The position numbers and the translations under genes were made by a program. Shown piece by piece: positions 48,551 to 58,530 of a stretch of DNA of 64,000 nucleotides. Every line of letters starts with the position of its first letter. Position 1 is the first letter of the stretch. The stretch comes from Dipylidium caninum (lineage: Eukaryota > Platyhelminthes > Cestoda > Cyclophyllidea > Dipylidiidae), in the NCBI GenBank assembly GCA_017562135.1, contig QEYB01000646.1, positions 1 to 64,000 on the forward strand, read 5' to 3'. The notes below the pieces were generated by a model. That model saw only the letters and a list, made by a program, of their open reading frames with translations. It was not told the DNA's origin and did not search any database.

Positions 48551-49327
48551 GTATTTAGTAGTTCGTAGCAGTCACGACAGTGGCAGCTGTGGCAGCAGCC
48601 TTTAAGTCCTGTCAAAATAGAGCCGCTTCAACGGACCCTAACGGAAGCTGCGGTGCGTCGCCACCAGCGCCACTATCTCACGACTCGTCAGACCAGACAT
48701 GGGTGATTGGCCGTGTGTCCCTTCCGTTTGCCGGCCCAGGGACGTCCGGCTGGAGACCTCTGAGGTCTCAATAAGGTCAGCGGGGGAATGGATTGCAGAG
48801 AATTGTGTAAGAGACTCTAAGACATTCTGTCAACTGGGGTCATCCGCTCGAGATGGTCGAAACAGAAGACATTGTGAAACGAAGTTAGGCGTCTTCGATG
48901 TTACGACAGTGGTAGAGTATAAAAATTTTAATATTGTCATCCAAATTCCTGTAGCTTTATCTAATACAACTTAAAATCATCAATAGACTTTACCGAGGCC
49001 GACCTGGCTCCATCAGCTCTCCACTCAGCAGTCCTCGCGGGTGCGTGTGGACGCCGCGTGGCTCTCAGGATGGATGATCCAGTCAAGTCCTCGGTTTGGT
49101 GGAGCTTTTAGGTCTACGATGAAGAGAGACGAAACATTCTCCTCCTCCCTCCTCCCCGCTTTCATCTACTCGATGGAACCATCCATAGTCCACGTCGGGC
49201 CTCGTCTCCAGCTCAATGTACAAATTTCACCCCAAGAACAGGTTAGAATTTCGAAAATTGTTAGAAAAAACACTTTACTGTCCAATCATGTGCAAGAGAA
49301 AAGTAATCGTCAGTAAATAGGAGGGTA
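48551..49327. other. Spacer in duplication D, no gene recognised
   Basis: Unique sequence between the right arm and small gene 6. A variant polyadenylation signal for gene 6, AGTAAA on the minus strand, lies at 49279-49274, about 49 bases past its stop. Frames of 60-90 codons are unconvincing. Confidence 0.45.
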
Positions 49328-49456
49328 TTAGAAACACCCACATCCACAGCCGCATCCACATCCGCCTTGGCCACGACAGCAACAGCACATCTGACAGAAG
49401 AGACAATGGAGGAGGAGATATTTTTTAACGTCTTCTGTTGTAATCGGAGTTCCCAT
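49328..49456 (-). CDS. Small cysteine-rich protein, member 6 of the D-cluster family (42 aa)
   Basis: Forty-two codons from ATG at 49456 to TAA at 49328. It begins MGTPITTEDVKKYLLLHCLF, then CQMCCCC and a tail of strictly alternating Gly-Cys ending CGCF. Twelve of the 42 residues are cysteine. It is the mirror partner of member 1 at 41042. The leader aligns without gaps (PITMEDLKRLLL against PITTEDVKKYLL), and upstream motifs AAACGCAGAT and ACAACTGCGCT are shared in the same order. Unlike members 2-5, it has no TATAAG 51 bases upstream. Alternating Gly-Cys tails suggest metal binding or cross-linking, but that is speculation. Confidence 0.75.
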   Translation of the reverse strand: MGTPITTEDVKKYLLLHCLFCQMCCCCRGQGGCGCGCGCGCF

Positions 49457-50687
49457 TCACATTCACGGAGTAGCAGAATGCAAGCAAATGAAGTTACGAG
49501 GTCACCAAACCCCCTCTCTGCCGCCACCGGCCCTCACCAACCCCCGTCCGCGTGCAATTAGCACTATGTCCTGCTTATACTTATTTAAAAGCGCAGTTGT
49601 GAGTGGCTGCGTTCAAATCACATGAGTGCATCTGCGTTTCTAGGCTTCTCGAACTATTATCACCCATAACGCAGTTTTCGCCGTGATCCTACTGAAGAGG
49701 GACCATTTAAGTAGCATATGTTACTGAGTAGATGAAATTTTCTTTATGACTGAGATGTTTAAAAGGATTTCCTCCTGATTCCCGCAATAGTCACGAAAGT
49801 GAGATTTACAGAGCCTTTCTCGCCCCGTCACTGGCAGGCTGACAGTAAAACACGTCAGCGCGACCTACTTACAATGACATCAGTAGCACATGATGCACCA
49901 TTAGGTGGAAAGGGTCTTGTCAGAGGTTGGTGGTGAAAAGGGCGGTTGTAATTGTGATCTGCGAGAAATTAGGGCTGTCGAGGACTCCACACCCTTGTCC
50001 ACCTTCGTCGGGGCCACACAACCTCTCGCACCGATGCCATCACATGCGTCTTCTGTTCGTTCTCACCGCTTCTCTTAACGCTACTGCTTTCCTCCAATCC
50101 CAACGCGTTGGCCACTGATTGCGCAATTCAAATGACCTGACGAAAAAAAGCACGAAAGTGCGCAGAGCTGGAGGTAGGAAACAATTGCGACATCGTGGTC
50201 TTCGTTTTAACCTCGTTCTCCGCACAATTCAATCTGCGAGACTCCGCGACACACGTACGTTGTTTTGCTCCTTTCTATCTGCCGTCTCATCCTCCTCTTC
50301 CTCCTCACGCGCTTTACCCACACTCTCCTCTTTGTTTAAGCACACCTGTCTCGTCCACCCTCCGCTCCGGGGGCTTGTTGAACTTCTCGTTCCACTGGTG
50401 GTGATAACTTCTGTGTTGCGGGCGAGCTTGTTTTAATGAGCCGCATAGAATTGAGCAATTCCATCTTTCAAGGCAAGCGGGATGGAGCATGTTTTATAGC
50501 CCATCCTTCCGTCACGTCTTTGTCGCTCATTTACACGGCCAGAATTAAGATCATCTGCTGTCTAAAAACTTCCCTTTGGAGTTTTTTTAGAGGGAAAGGG
50601 GCACACCTCTTCTGCCGCATTTCAGTAATATTCTTAATACCTGAACTGTGAAATTTTTCTATTATTGAAGGTGTGCAACTGAGGTGA
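49457..50687. other. Upstream region of genes at 49456 and 50688
   Basis: Contains the inverted motifs AAACGCAGAT (near 49640) and ACAACTGCGCT (near 49595) shared with the promoter of member 1. The remainder is unique. A splice-acceptor-like CTATTATTGAAG near 50658-50669 could end a 5' untranslated intron of the next gene. Nothing else is recognised. Confidence 0.4.
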
Positions 50688-51434
50688 ATGCAAAATCGAG
50701 GAGGAATGAATGGCCACGGAGGACATGTGAACCACCTAGGCCATGCCCGGCATTACAGTCAACAACAATGCCATCCACAGCAACAGGGTCCACTCAACAA
50801 CTGGGCGACAACCACTCAATTTGTCAATCGTGCCAAACAAGCCGCACTACAACAGAGTGGAAATCACCAACTGGCTGCCCTCTTCGCCAATCACACTGGT
50901 GGCAGTGCCGTCGGTGGTGGTGGCGGTGGTGGAGGCGCTTCTGCCTCCTACGACGGTTTCATGCGGCCACCGGTGCCTGGTGTTCGAATGGGCGCGGCAG
51001 CACCACCGCAATCTCAACCGGTGGGTGGTGGGAAAGCTGCCTGTCAGTGCGCTAATTGTACGACTGAGAATCAGTTTCAAGGCTACCGACCATTCACGAG
51101 TGGAATGGATGAGACACAACAGCCTCGTGGAGGAGTAATGAGATTCACGTCACAGTTAACCGGTCTGCCTATTCCCGAACATCCGTCGGGACTGTTCCCG
51201 TCGGTTGACTTTGTTATGGTGCCTGCTGGCGAAAATGTCGGATGTGAATGCGGCTGCGGACAAAACATGATGTCGGCGTTTGTGGGTGGACCCCATCCAC
51301 AGGCTCAGCCTCCACCGCCGGTCCTACATTCTCGTCCGCAACAGCAGCAGTACGGATGGAATGGACCTCCGGACAACGGCGGTGCTCGGTACTATGGCGG
51401 TGGCAATAACATGCCTACGAACTGTCTCTTCTAG
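50688..51434 (+). CDS. Gln/Gly/Pro-rich protein with two cysteine clusters (248 aa)
   Basis: One uninterrupted exon from ATG to TAG. The N-terminus is Gly/His/Asn-rich (GGMNGHGGHVNHLGHARH), followed by a Gln-rich patch, a helical stretch (FVNRAKQAALQQSGNHQLAA), a poly-Gly run, then CQCANC at about residues 122-127. A folded-looking middle follows (RFTSQLTGLPIPEHPSGLFP, VDFVMVPAGENVGCECGCG), and the end is Pro/Gln/Gly-rich, finishing NCLF. The balanced composition outside the low-complexity parts and the absence of competing frames favour a real gene. CxCxxC and CxCxCG could bind metal. I recognise no family. No canonical AATAAA is close downstream. Confidence 0.65.
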   Translation: MQNRGGMNGHGGHVNHLGHARHYSQQQCHPQQQGPLNNWATTTQFVNRAKQAALQQSGNHQLAALFANHTGGSAVGGGGGGGGASASYDGFMRPPVPGVRMGAAAPPQSQPVGGGKAACQCANCTTENQFQGYRPFTSGMDETQQPRGGVMRFTSQLTGLPIPEHPSGLFPSVDFVMVPAGENVGCECGCGQNMMSAFVGGPHPQAQPPPPVLHSRPQQQQYGWNGPPDNGGARYYGGGNNMPTNCLF

Positions 51435-53516
51435 GGGAGAGACGTGGTGTTTGGCTATGCTCCCTCCGTGACCTGCCCCACTCCTCGGTTAACGCTTTAA
51501 ATCAATGCGATTTGAGTTATTGTCGTAAATTTTATGTCTTAACATAATTACCTCTCCTCCATCTCCTTCCTATCGCCTCATTCTGAGCCTTTCCATCGAA
51601 TATTACCTGGCGCATAACACATACTACTTTTTACATATCAGTACGCACACGAGGCTCTCAGTGGTTAAGGCAATTAGGGTTAGCTGTCTTAATAAGAAAA
51701 TAGTGTTTATTTCGACCCGAACCTTTAGACCAATGTGAGGCAATGAAATTAACATTTGCCAATGCTACACTCTTTCAGCTTCCCATGTCGTCCGCGAGTT
51801 TCCATAACATATGAATTGAAAGACACACCGCATTGAAACGTATAAGATCGAGTAAGTTTATGGAAGCAGCGAATACAATTACTCTCCTGTCATTTAGGGC
51901 TTGTCCATGGAGGCAGTAGATTTGCTCAGGGCAAAAGTGAGCCTGACCATGTGACAGTTACTGGGACAGGGGCGGAGAACGTATTCTCCACACTCGCCTG
52001 TTTAATGCTGTCTGGCTGATCCACGGTTTGTTAGGAAACACCTCGCCAAAATATTAAATGATCTGTTAAATAAGGCGGTGTAAGACCTGAGTATTTTGTC
52101 GACGTGTTTTAGATTTTAGTGGTCCATTCTGACGTACTTACATGACGATCCAAGCCTCCTTATTTTAATTTCCCCTCCAACTTTGCTGATAGGAGTTTTC
52201 ACTTTCGACATGATAAGGCAGACTTGAGAGTAAATCGGTTGCGTATCCTCTATAACATCGTGTGGTGCCCTCGGGGGTGTTTTCTGTATGTCAAAAATTA
52301 CTGAAATGATCCGGTCTGTGTGCGGAGGGTTTCTGACTGCAGATCGTTATTTGACTTGAACACCAGGGTCCCGTATGCGTTAATCACGCCCTAGAGGCGT
52401 TATGATCCCCTGTAGAACTCAAAGATTTGTAGTATCCTCTGCTTCTGATAAGTAGCACTTTTTCCAATACAATTACTTTGTGAAATTTTAGCTATTTTTA
52501 GGAACTCACTGAAAATCCTTAGACGAAGTGACAGCCAGGGATACCGACGTAGAAGCTAAAAAATGAGGAAGGCTGCATTGTAATCCCTTTTCAAACACAG
52601 CATCTAATTAGCCCCTTTCTATCGCTAGCATTCAAAAATAGGACATAGTAAATATCTGAATTATTCTTCTTCCTGACGTAATATTAGTCAACGCAGTTTC
52701 CATGACACAAAATCAAAATAGGGAAGATAAGTGGAGTATTAGCCCATTGACCCGGTGTACACTCAAATAGTACTTTAATGATCTACCTTTCATTGGCACT
52801 TTGATTATTTGCCAATCGAAAAACATGGCTGAGGTTTCGTTAAAGTGGTTATCAATGTTTGTAAGAGGAAAGGGCAGGTATGAGGCCCCAAGAATTCAAT
52901 AAAATGTCTGCGACAAAATCGTGTTTAACAGCAATAATTTTTAGTCTTACAATTATTTGGTCACCTAATACAGAAGGAAGTCTATGTTTTAATTTTCTCT
53001 TATATGAAGAGGCAACCCGATTTGCTTTCACTGGTATTCGTCAACGCCGGCGGCCTCGCGCCGTTGGGCTTGAATTATTTCTGGTGCTATGCTCTTAAGA
53101 CCTTTTTCATTTTACTCCATCCAAAGATCTTTTTTTGACGAAGGTGTAGCTTTTGTTGGTGTCTGGTAACCCCCTCATTTAACTTCCTAAATCCCAACCA
53201 ATATCAACTTCGGATATTTTGGTGCACAAGTTGTACTTTCTAGCTTCGTCTACATAGCCTTCGAACCACTAAACTTTGCGCGTTCCCTACAACATTGGTA
53301 AACCGTTTTACATTTTGTTCTCAATAAAGTACAATCTCTAAGTTCCTATTTTGCCCCTCACCTAAGTGAGAGTCTTTATCAATCCAGTCTGCCTCGTTAA
53401 GTATCAAAATAACAACGTTTTTTAATGGCTTTCTATGTAGGAAAAGTAGCTTCTCATTCCCTTTTATTTTGCCATTCCTTAGTCAACGATACAAGCACCA
53501 TCATTTTCTCTATCAG
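51435..53516. other. No gene recognised; may hold upstream exons of the next gene
   Basis: AT-rich unique sequence. The gene continuing at 53517 begins at an acceptor, so its earlier exons must lie in or beyond this interval, but I could not identify them. A 72-codon frame at 52880-53098 contains LLYEEATRFAFTGIRQ, which is worth testing as one. Confidence 0.4.
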
Positions 53517-54783
53517 AGGATGACTCTGGCTGGCAATCAGACCAAAATCGTTACCTGCTCGAGTCTATGGTCGTCTTCGCTCTGCGTCGAGGCTTCATGC
53601 AGGCTGCCTGTAAAAGTAAGTGCGCACTTAAAAACACTGTTGAAGCAACTAATTATAACGACAAATTTTTGTCTTATCCCGCTACAGAAATTACATCTCT
53701 CGTCTTCCTTTAGAATATCCTTAAGAGTAACAGCACGTTCGGGATAGAGTAGCATAGGTTTTGGCCTGAATAAGTACGTTCTATTTGTAATACCTTCTAG
53801 TTGCATCAGTAATGAGGAAGGACGGTTTGCAGCCCTCCAGCATGTCATTATGGTGTCTCAATGCTTTGTCTTCTCGGCTTCACGAGTTGGTGGAACGGTC
53901 TCGCTCCACTCCCACGGATCCCGAACTTTTGTGCATTCTGGAGGAACTCTCTGAAGCAGCATTAGCTCTCTCAATGGCCGCAGGACATGAAAGTCACTAC
54001 TCCAAACCTCTCCTCGTCTACAAACGTCATGTCGATCAATTAGTAAGTACTTCATATTTTCTGTCTTTTTTGAGAATCACTTGATAGCCTATTAACATGA
54101 ATGAGAGATTGTGTGTGCACATATTCTTTTACCTCAAGCACCACGTTTTCAGTCAACTCTTGCATCTGAGACTTCTCAACAGTCTCTGCTCCTAACTTTC
54201 GACTACCATTCAGACGCTTCTTTGCGATTTCAGCTTATGTTTCTTCATCTCGGATCCCCTAAGGAGGCTCACTTGCCCCATCTAATTCTCAAACTCAATC
54301 ATAAATTCCCTCCACACTCAAAGGTTTGTTTCCTTTGTGCTTCCTCTCAATTCCATTTCGTGTAAATTCGTTCTCATCTCTGTCAATAGGACCCTGAAAT
54401 CCAATTATTTCGCAATGGGTACGCAAAGCTTCTCGGATCGACAAGCGAGGCTGAGCGTTACTTGGCCGATGTTTGGTTTCCAAACCGCAGAAAGACCTTT
54501 GAAGCCCTTTTTAATAATGTTCGGGCTGTAGCTCAACTGCTTCCATACACATTCTTGGACCAGGTACTGCCAATACTTTGTAAAAGTACGTCCTACTCTA
54601 TCCCCATAAGTAATATTGCGCTTGATTTAGGTTGGAACACGACATCATGAACTCGCCGCGCGGGCGATTCAGAAAATTGAAACTGATTTTGGTAGAAATT
54701 TGCTCTCTGTACTGACCAATGCAAAGGAGTCGCTCACAGAAGCGGACTTACTTCGTGTCTTTGATACAACGGAGCCTGCTTAA
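53517..54783 (+). CDS. C-terminal part of a helical protein, five exons visible
   Basis: Exons by splice signal and phase: 53517-53615 (acceptor TATCAG, donor AAAA/GTAAGT), 53801-54042, 54153-54323, 54390-54563 (donor CAG/GTACTG) and 54631-54783, ending at TAA. Introns are 185, 110, 66 and 67 bases. The joined frame gives about 280 residues, nearly all helix-like. Segments include QNRYLLESMVVFALRRGFMQ, LWCLNALSSRLHELVERS, TSEAERYLADVWFPNRRKTF, ALFNNVRAVAQLLPYTFLDQ and ARAIQKIETDFGRNLLSVLT. The pattern suits a helical-repeat or coat/scaffold protein, but I cannot name the family. The consistent phases across four introns make the gene very likely. The first exons are not located, so this is a partial model. 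Confidence 0.75.
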
Positions 54784-55659
54784 CTTTTTCTATCATGTTT
54801 ATAAATCGGTTTTCCTTCTCGGATTGATGTGCATTCTTGAGGCCCTACACATTTTTGCTTTTGCTCTGTGAAAGCTATCCTTGTACTTTTCAGCTCTTGC
54901 CACAAGGTAGTTTTCTGACTGGCGTCAGGTTGTTAAGTCTGCTGACTCCTAGGGAGGGAGCTCTTCAAACTTCCATTTGGAAATAATGGTGGAAACTCGT
55001 CAGTTCGTTGATATTTCTTAAATCTGTGAAAAAACCATTCGGATTTCTAGTGATGTAAGTTGTGTCCTTTTATTCTCACCTCTCTGCCCTTCTCCGCACA
55101 AGGTTACAATTTTTCGCCTTAATCCGCCTATCGTTGAACTTAATTCCGTGGATCATCTCAACAGTGGCAGTTTCTAAATTATGTTCCAGTTTTGCCACCT
55201 TCATGCCCTAGGAGCAGTACCTCCTAACGCCAGTTACTAGCACTTACTTGTATTCTAAATCCTTGCTCGACTTGACTCCACAAAGGCAATCCACTTTACT
55301 GTCCGTGGATCTCTTTTCTTCCTGCAGCCATTGTTTCCACTTTTGTCATCCGAAGGCCTCGGTGATAGTGTTTCAATGGGGAAGTGGAGTAGCGTCGAGA
55401 TTGTCTGATTTATAACACATTCAGAAGGGAGGTCGCCACGTCTTGCTTTGAGTCCAAGCCAATTATCCCAGACGTCAGAGTGATCTCTCATCGTCTTGGC
55501 AGTTCGAGTTGTGAGGACTGGTTGTTGTGCTACCAAGGTAAACGGACGCATTAGGAGGCAATAGTGTAATGTGGGGACGAAAGTACTCCGGTCGGGTGTA
55601 CAACTATTCTGGCAGAGCACGGGAATCCATTCACGTGTCACCATCAAATGAAGTAAGTG
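54784..55659. other. No gene recognised
   Basis: AT-rich 3' flank of the preceding gene, then unique sequence up to arm E. On the minus strand a long open frame (55255-56169) runs from here through arm E, but its only distinctive parts lie in repeat sequence. Confidence 0.4.
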
Positions 55660-56728
55660 CAGTGATGGGCGGAACTGAACTTTGTCATTTGGAGAGTTGG
55701 CGGTGGAAGGGTTACACAAGACGAAGTCATTCCAACTCATCTCATCGCCCAATCTACCAACTGACGAGAAAAGGGAACAGATGGTGGAAGAGGGCACTCC
55801 GTATCGCCGGCGTCGTCTTCGCCTCACCAACCTCGGCACTCCACAGACTCTTCGCCTCAAAGGACGACTTTTCTCGTGTGCCTGCACCACGCTGGTGTCT
55901 GAGATGGGGAAGAAGCCTCGGCGTGCTTGTGTGCGTGTGTGTGTGTGGGGGGGGGTGCGTGAGTGAGTGAAGCGGTTAAATGGGTGGGTGGACCAGCGTC
56001 TCGTAGTTGTGACGTGACGCAGCTGCTGGGTGGGCCCAAGTGCCACATGTTTGAGCAAGCCTTCTTCCTCCAACACGCCTTCAACCCGCCCGCACGCCTG
56101 CCTGCCTGCCTGCCTCGCTGACCCCACACACGTCGTGGTGACCAGACGCGCGGACGACCAATGATGCATGAAAGCGTCAGTGTGTGAGGTTAAAAAGGCG
56201 ACGATGCGGTTGATGTGGCTCCAGTCGAGATCAGACGAGGGACTGAGATGCCCTCACACTCCCCACAGTCCGCTACGAGTGGGATGGGCAGGAGAGAGGG
56301 TAGTTGAGCGCCACCACCACCAACCCACAACTCGGAGAGGAGGGTGGGAGACACCAGCCAGGTCGCGGCAGTGGAGTTCATCACGTGGCGATTGCAGCAC
56401 GAGGTGTCTCTACGTCCCCTCAATCATTGGGACGTGCTTTTTTCCTACTGACTGAGGAGGGGTCCCATCAGTGTACTACTGCATGGATGTGACAGTCGGC
56501 GGAGTCACATGTGGGGGGTCTTGACAATGGATCTGGTTTGAGGTAGGTGGATGGAGGTTGTCAGTAGAAGGCGTTGGGGATATGATCGACTGGTTTCTGT
56601 TGGGACTTCTCGAGCCGGTCTTAAGGTTGTCGCCTGAGATCGTGGTTAAAAGGGGGCAGTGGGAATATCCGTTCAGCCTCCTACCATTGGGTCTACCCAT
56701 CGAACTAACCAATCGGACTTTTAGGCGT
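55660..56728 (+). repeat. Inverted-repeat arm E (partner 57465-58530)
   Basis: A 1.07-kb arm whose reverse complement is 57465-58530 (coordinate sum about 114190). It includes CA/GT and CTGCCTGC tracts and a GT array near 55934-55952. The inner edge contains CCAATCGGACTTTTAGGCG. Frames in the minus orientation keep similar translations in both arms (for example LFSSVGRLGDEMSWNDFVLC), but the DNA is nearly identical, so this does not show coding. Confidence 0.85.
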
Positions 56729-57464
56729 TGGATAATATAAGCGGCCCGACTTCCATGTCACAACCTTCTTTAGATTTCACCACCGTCTGGTGTAAGGGAA
56801 CGGCAACCTCATGCCACTGGCATGAGTAAAGTTGCTGGTGTAGTGATGTCATTACCTATCAACTGAAGCCGGTGGTACACGATTTACCCCTTTACTTTGT
56901 GGGACTGACATGCATCTGCATGGACAGACAATCTGTATATACGGGCGTAGACTTTCGTGCAGCAAGTTGGCGTCGTCGACTTTAAGCAGTCGGTCTCGCC
57001 CTTGCAGACATTTGCCGAGGTCCTCGTGCCATATTCCGTTCCTTAATCTCATTTAAGTAGCATGGGCCCCTTTTCAGGTAGGATGGCTCCGCTTGCGAGA
57101 AAAATGGTGGAGAAATAATTTCGCTGTCCGTCCTCTATAAGTGTCGCCTTCGCTTCGTCGGAGTTGGCTGAACAAACTGGTAGCGGCGGCGAATGGATTT
57201 AGTCAGTTAGTCCGTGATCCAGTGCGTCTCCACAGCGACATAATGACTTCCACCAGGCCCAACCAATGAGGTATTCGATGACTCATGAGTAGTCCCATTT
57301 ACCCCTTTTAGACAACTGTAGGTAGGTCTTGGCACCAGAGCTAACTCTGCGTCTTTGTTGCCTAACCCCAGATTGGGTGTAATCAGAAGTGTAAGAGAGG
57401 TCTTCTTGCACCCAATCACAACGATAGTAGTGTGATCTGAAGAAGGTTGTCTGACCAATCATAT
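56729..57464. other. Loop of inverted repeat E
   Basis: About 736 bases of unique sequence between the arms of E. A minus-strand frame (57052-56852) begins MRLRNGIWHEDLGKCLQG and is the only mildly protein-like stretch; it is too short to assign. No transposase or other element protein is seen. Confidence 0.5.
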
Positions 57465-58530
57465 CGACCCGCGCCTAGAAGTCCGATTGGTTAGTTCGAT
57501 GGGTAGACCCAATGGTAGGAGGCTGAACGGATATTCCCACTGCCCCCTTTTAACCACGATCTCAGGCGACAACCTTAAGACCGGCTCGAGAAGTCCCAAC
57601 AGAAACCAGTCGATCATATCCCCAACGCCTTCTACTGACAACCTCCATCCACCTACCTCAAACCAGATCCATGTCAAGACCCCCCACATGTGACTCCGCC
57701 GACTGTCACATCCATGCAGTAGTACACTGATGGGACCCCTCCTCAGTCAGTAGGAAAAAGCACGTCCCAATGATTGAGGGGACGTAGAGACACCTCGTGC
57801 TGCAATCGCCACGTGATGAACTCCACTGCAGCGACCTGGCTGGTGCTTCCCACCCTCCTCTCCGAGTTGTGGGTTGGTGGTGGTGGCGCTCAACTACCCT
57901 CTCTCCTGTCCATCCCACTCGTAGCGGACAGTGGGGAGTGTGAGGGCATCTCAGTCACCTCGTCTGATCTCGACTGGAGCCACATCAACCGCATCGTCGC
58001 CTTTCTAACCTCACACACTGACGCTTTCATGCATCATTGGTCGTCCGCGCGTCTGGTCACCACGACGTGTGTGGGGTCAGCGAGGCAGGCAGGCGGGCGG
58101 GCGGGTTGAAGGCGTGTTGGAGGAAGTAGGCTTGCTCAAACATGTGGCACTTGGGCCCATCCAGCAGCTGCGTCACGTCACAACTACGAGACGCTGGTCC
58201 ACCCACCCATTCACCCGCTCACTCACTCACTCACGCACCCCCCCCCCACACACACACACGCACACAAGCACGCCGAGGCTTCTTCCCCATCTCAGACACC
58301 AGCGTGGTGCATGCACACGAGAAAAGTCGTCCTTTGAGGCGAACAGTCTGTGGAGTGCCGAGGTTGGTGAGGTGAAGACGACGCCGGCATACGGAGTGCC
58401 CTCTTCGTCCATCTGTTCCCTTTTCTCGTCAGTTGGTAGATTGGGCGATGAGATGAGTTGGAATGACTTCGTCTTGTGTAACCCTTCCACCGCCAACTCT
58501 CCAAATGACAAAGTCCAACTCTGCTACTCA
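57465..58530 (-). repeat. Inverted-repeat arm E' (partner of 55660-56728)
   Basis: Reverse complement of arm E. Differences are few: short indels, for example one base near 57953 where GTCACC stands against GTCC, and length change of a C/CA tract near 58238-58265. Confidence 0.85.

Larger units (their letters stand above)
40945..49645. repeat. Inverted duplication D, centre near 45.31 kb
   Basis: Mirror-image matches share a coordinate sum of about 90500-90720. Strongest are 42150-44700 against 45945-48550. Weaker, older-looking matches fill the middle (44858-45234 against 45388-45775, including CCCGTGGCTTCAGG at about 45211 and its complement near 45398) and the outer ends (small genes at 41042 and 49456 with their upstream motifs). 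The unmatched centre is only about 150 bases. The arms contain internal inverted units (promoter module, coding body, 3' module) and CTGT/CAGA tetranucleotides at 42521-42556 and 48160-48191. Confidence 0.8.

Noticed and set aside
55255..56169. A 304-codon minus-strand frame crossing arm E
   Set aside because: It includes CA-tract peptides (HTHTRT) and shifts frame in the other arm through a one-base indel. There is no recognisable domain.
56852..57052. Possible mobile-element protein fragment in loop E
   Set aside because: Only about 65 codons, and no catalytic motif of a reverse transcriptase, endonuclease or transposase can be seen.
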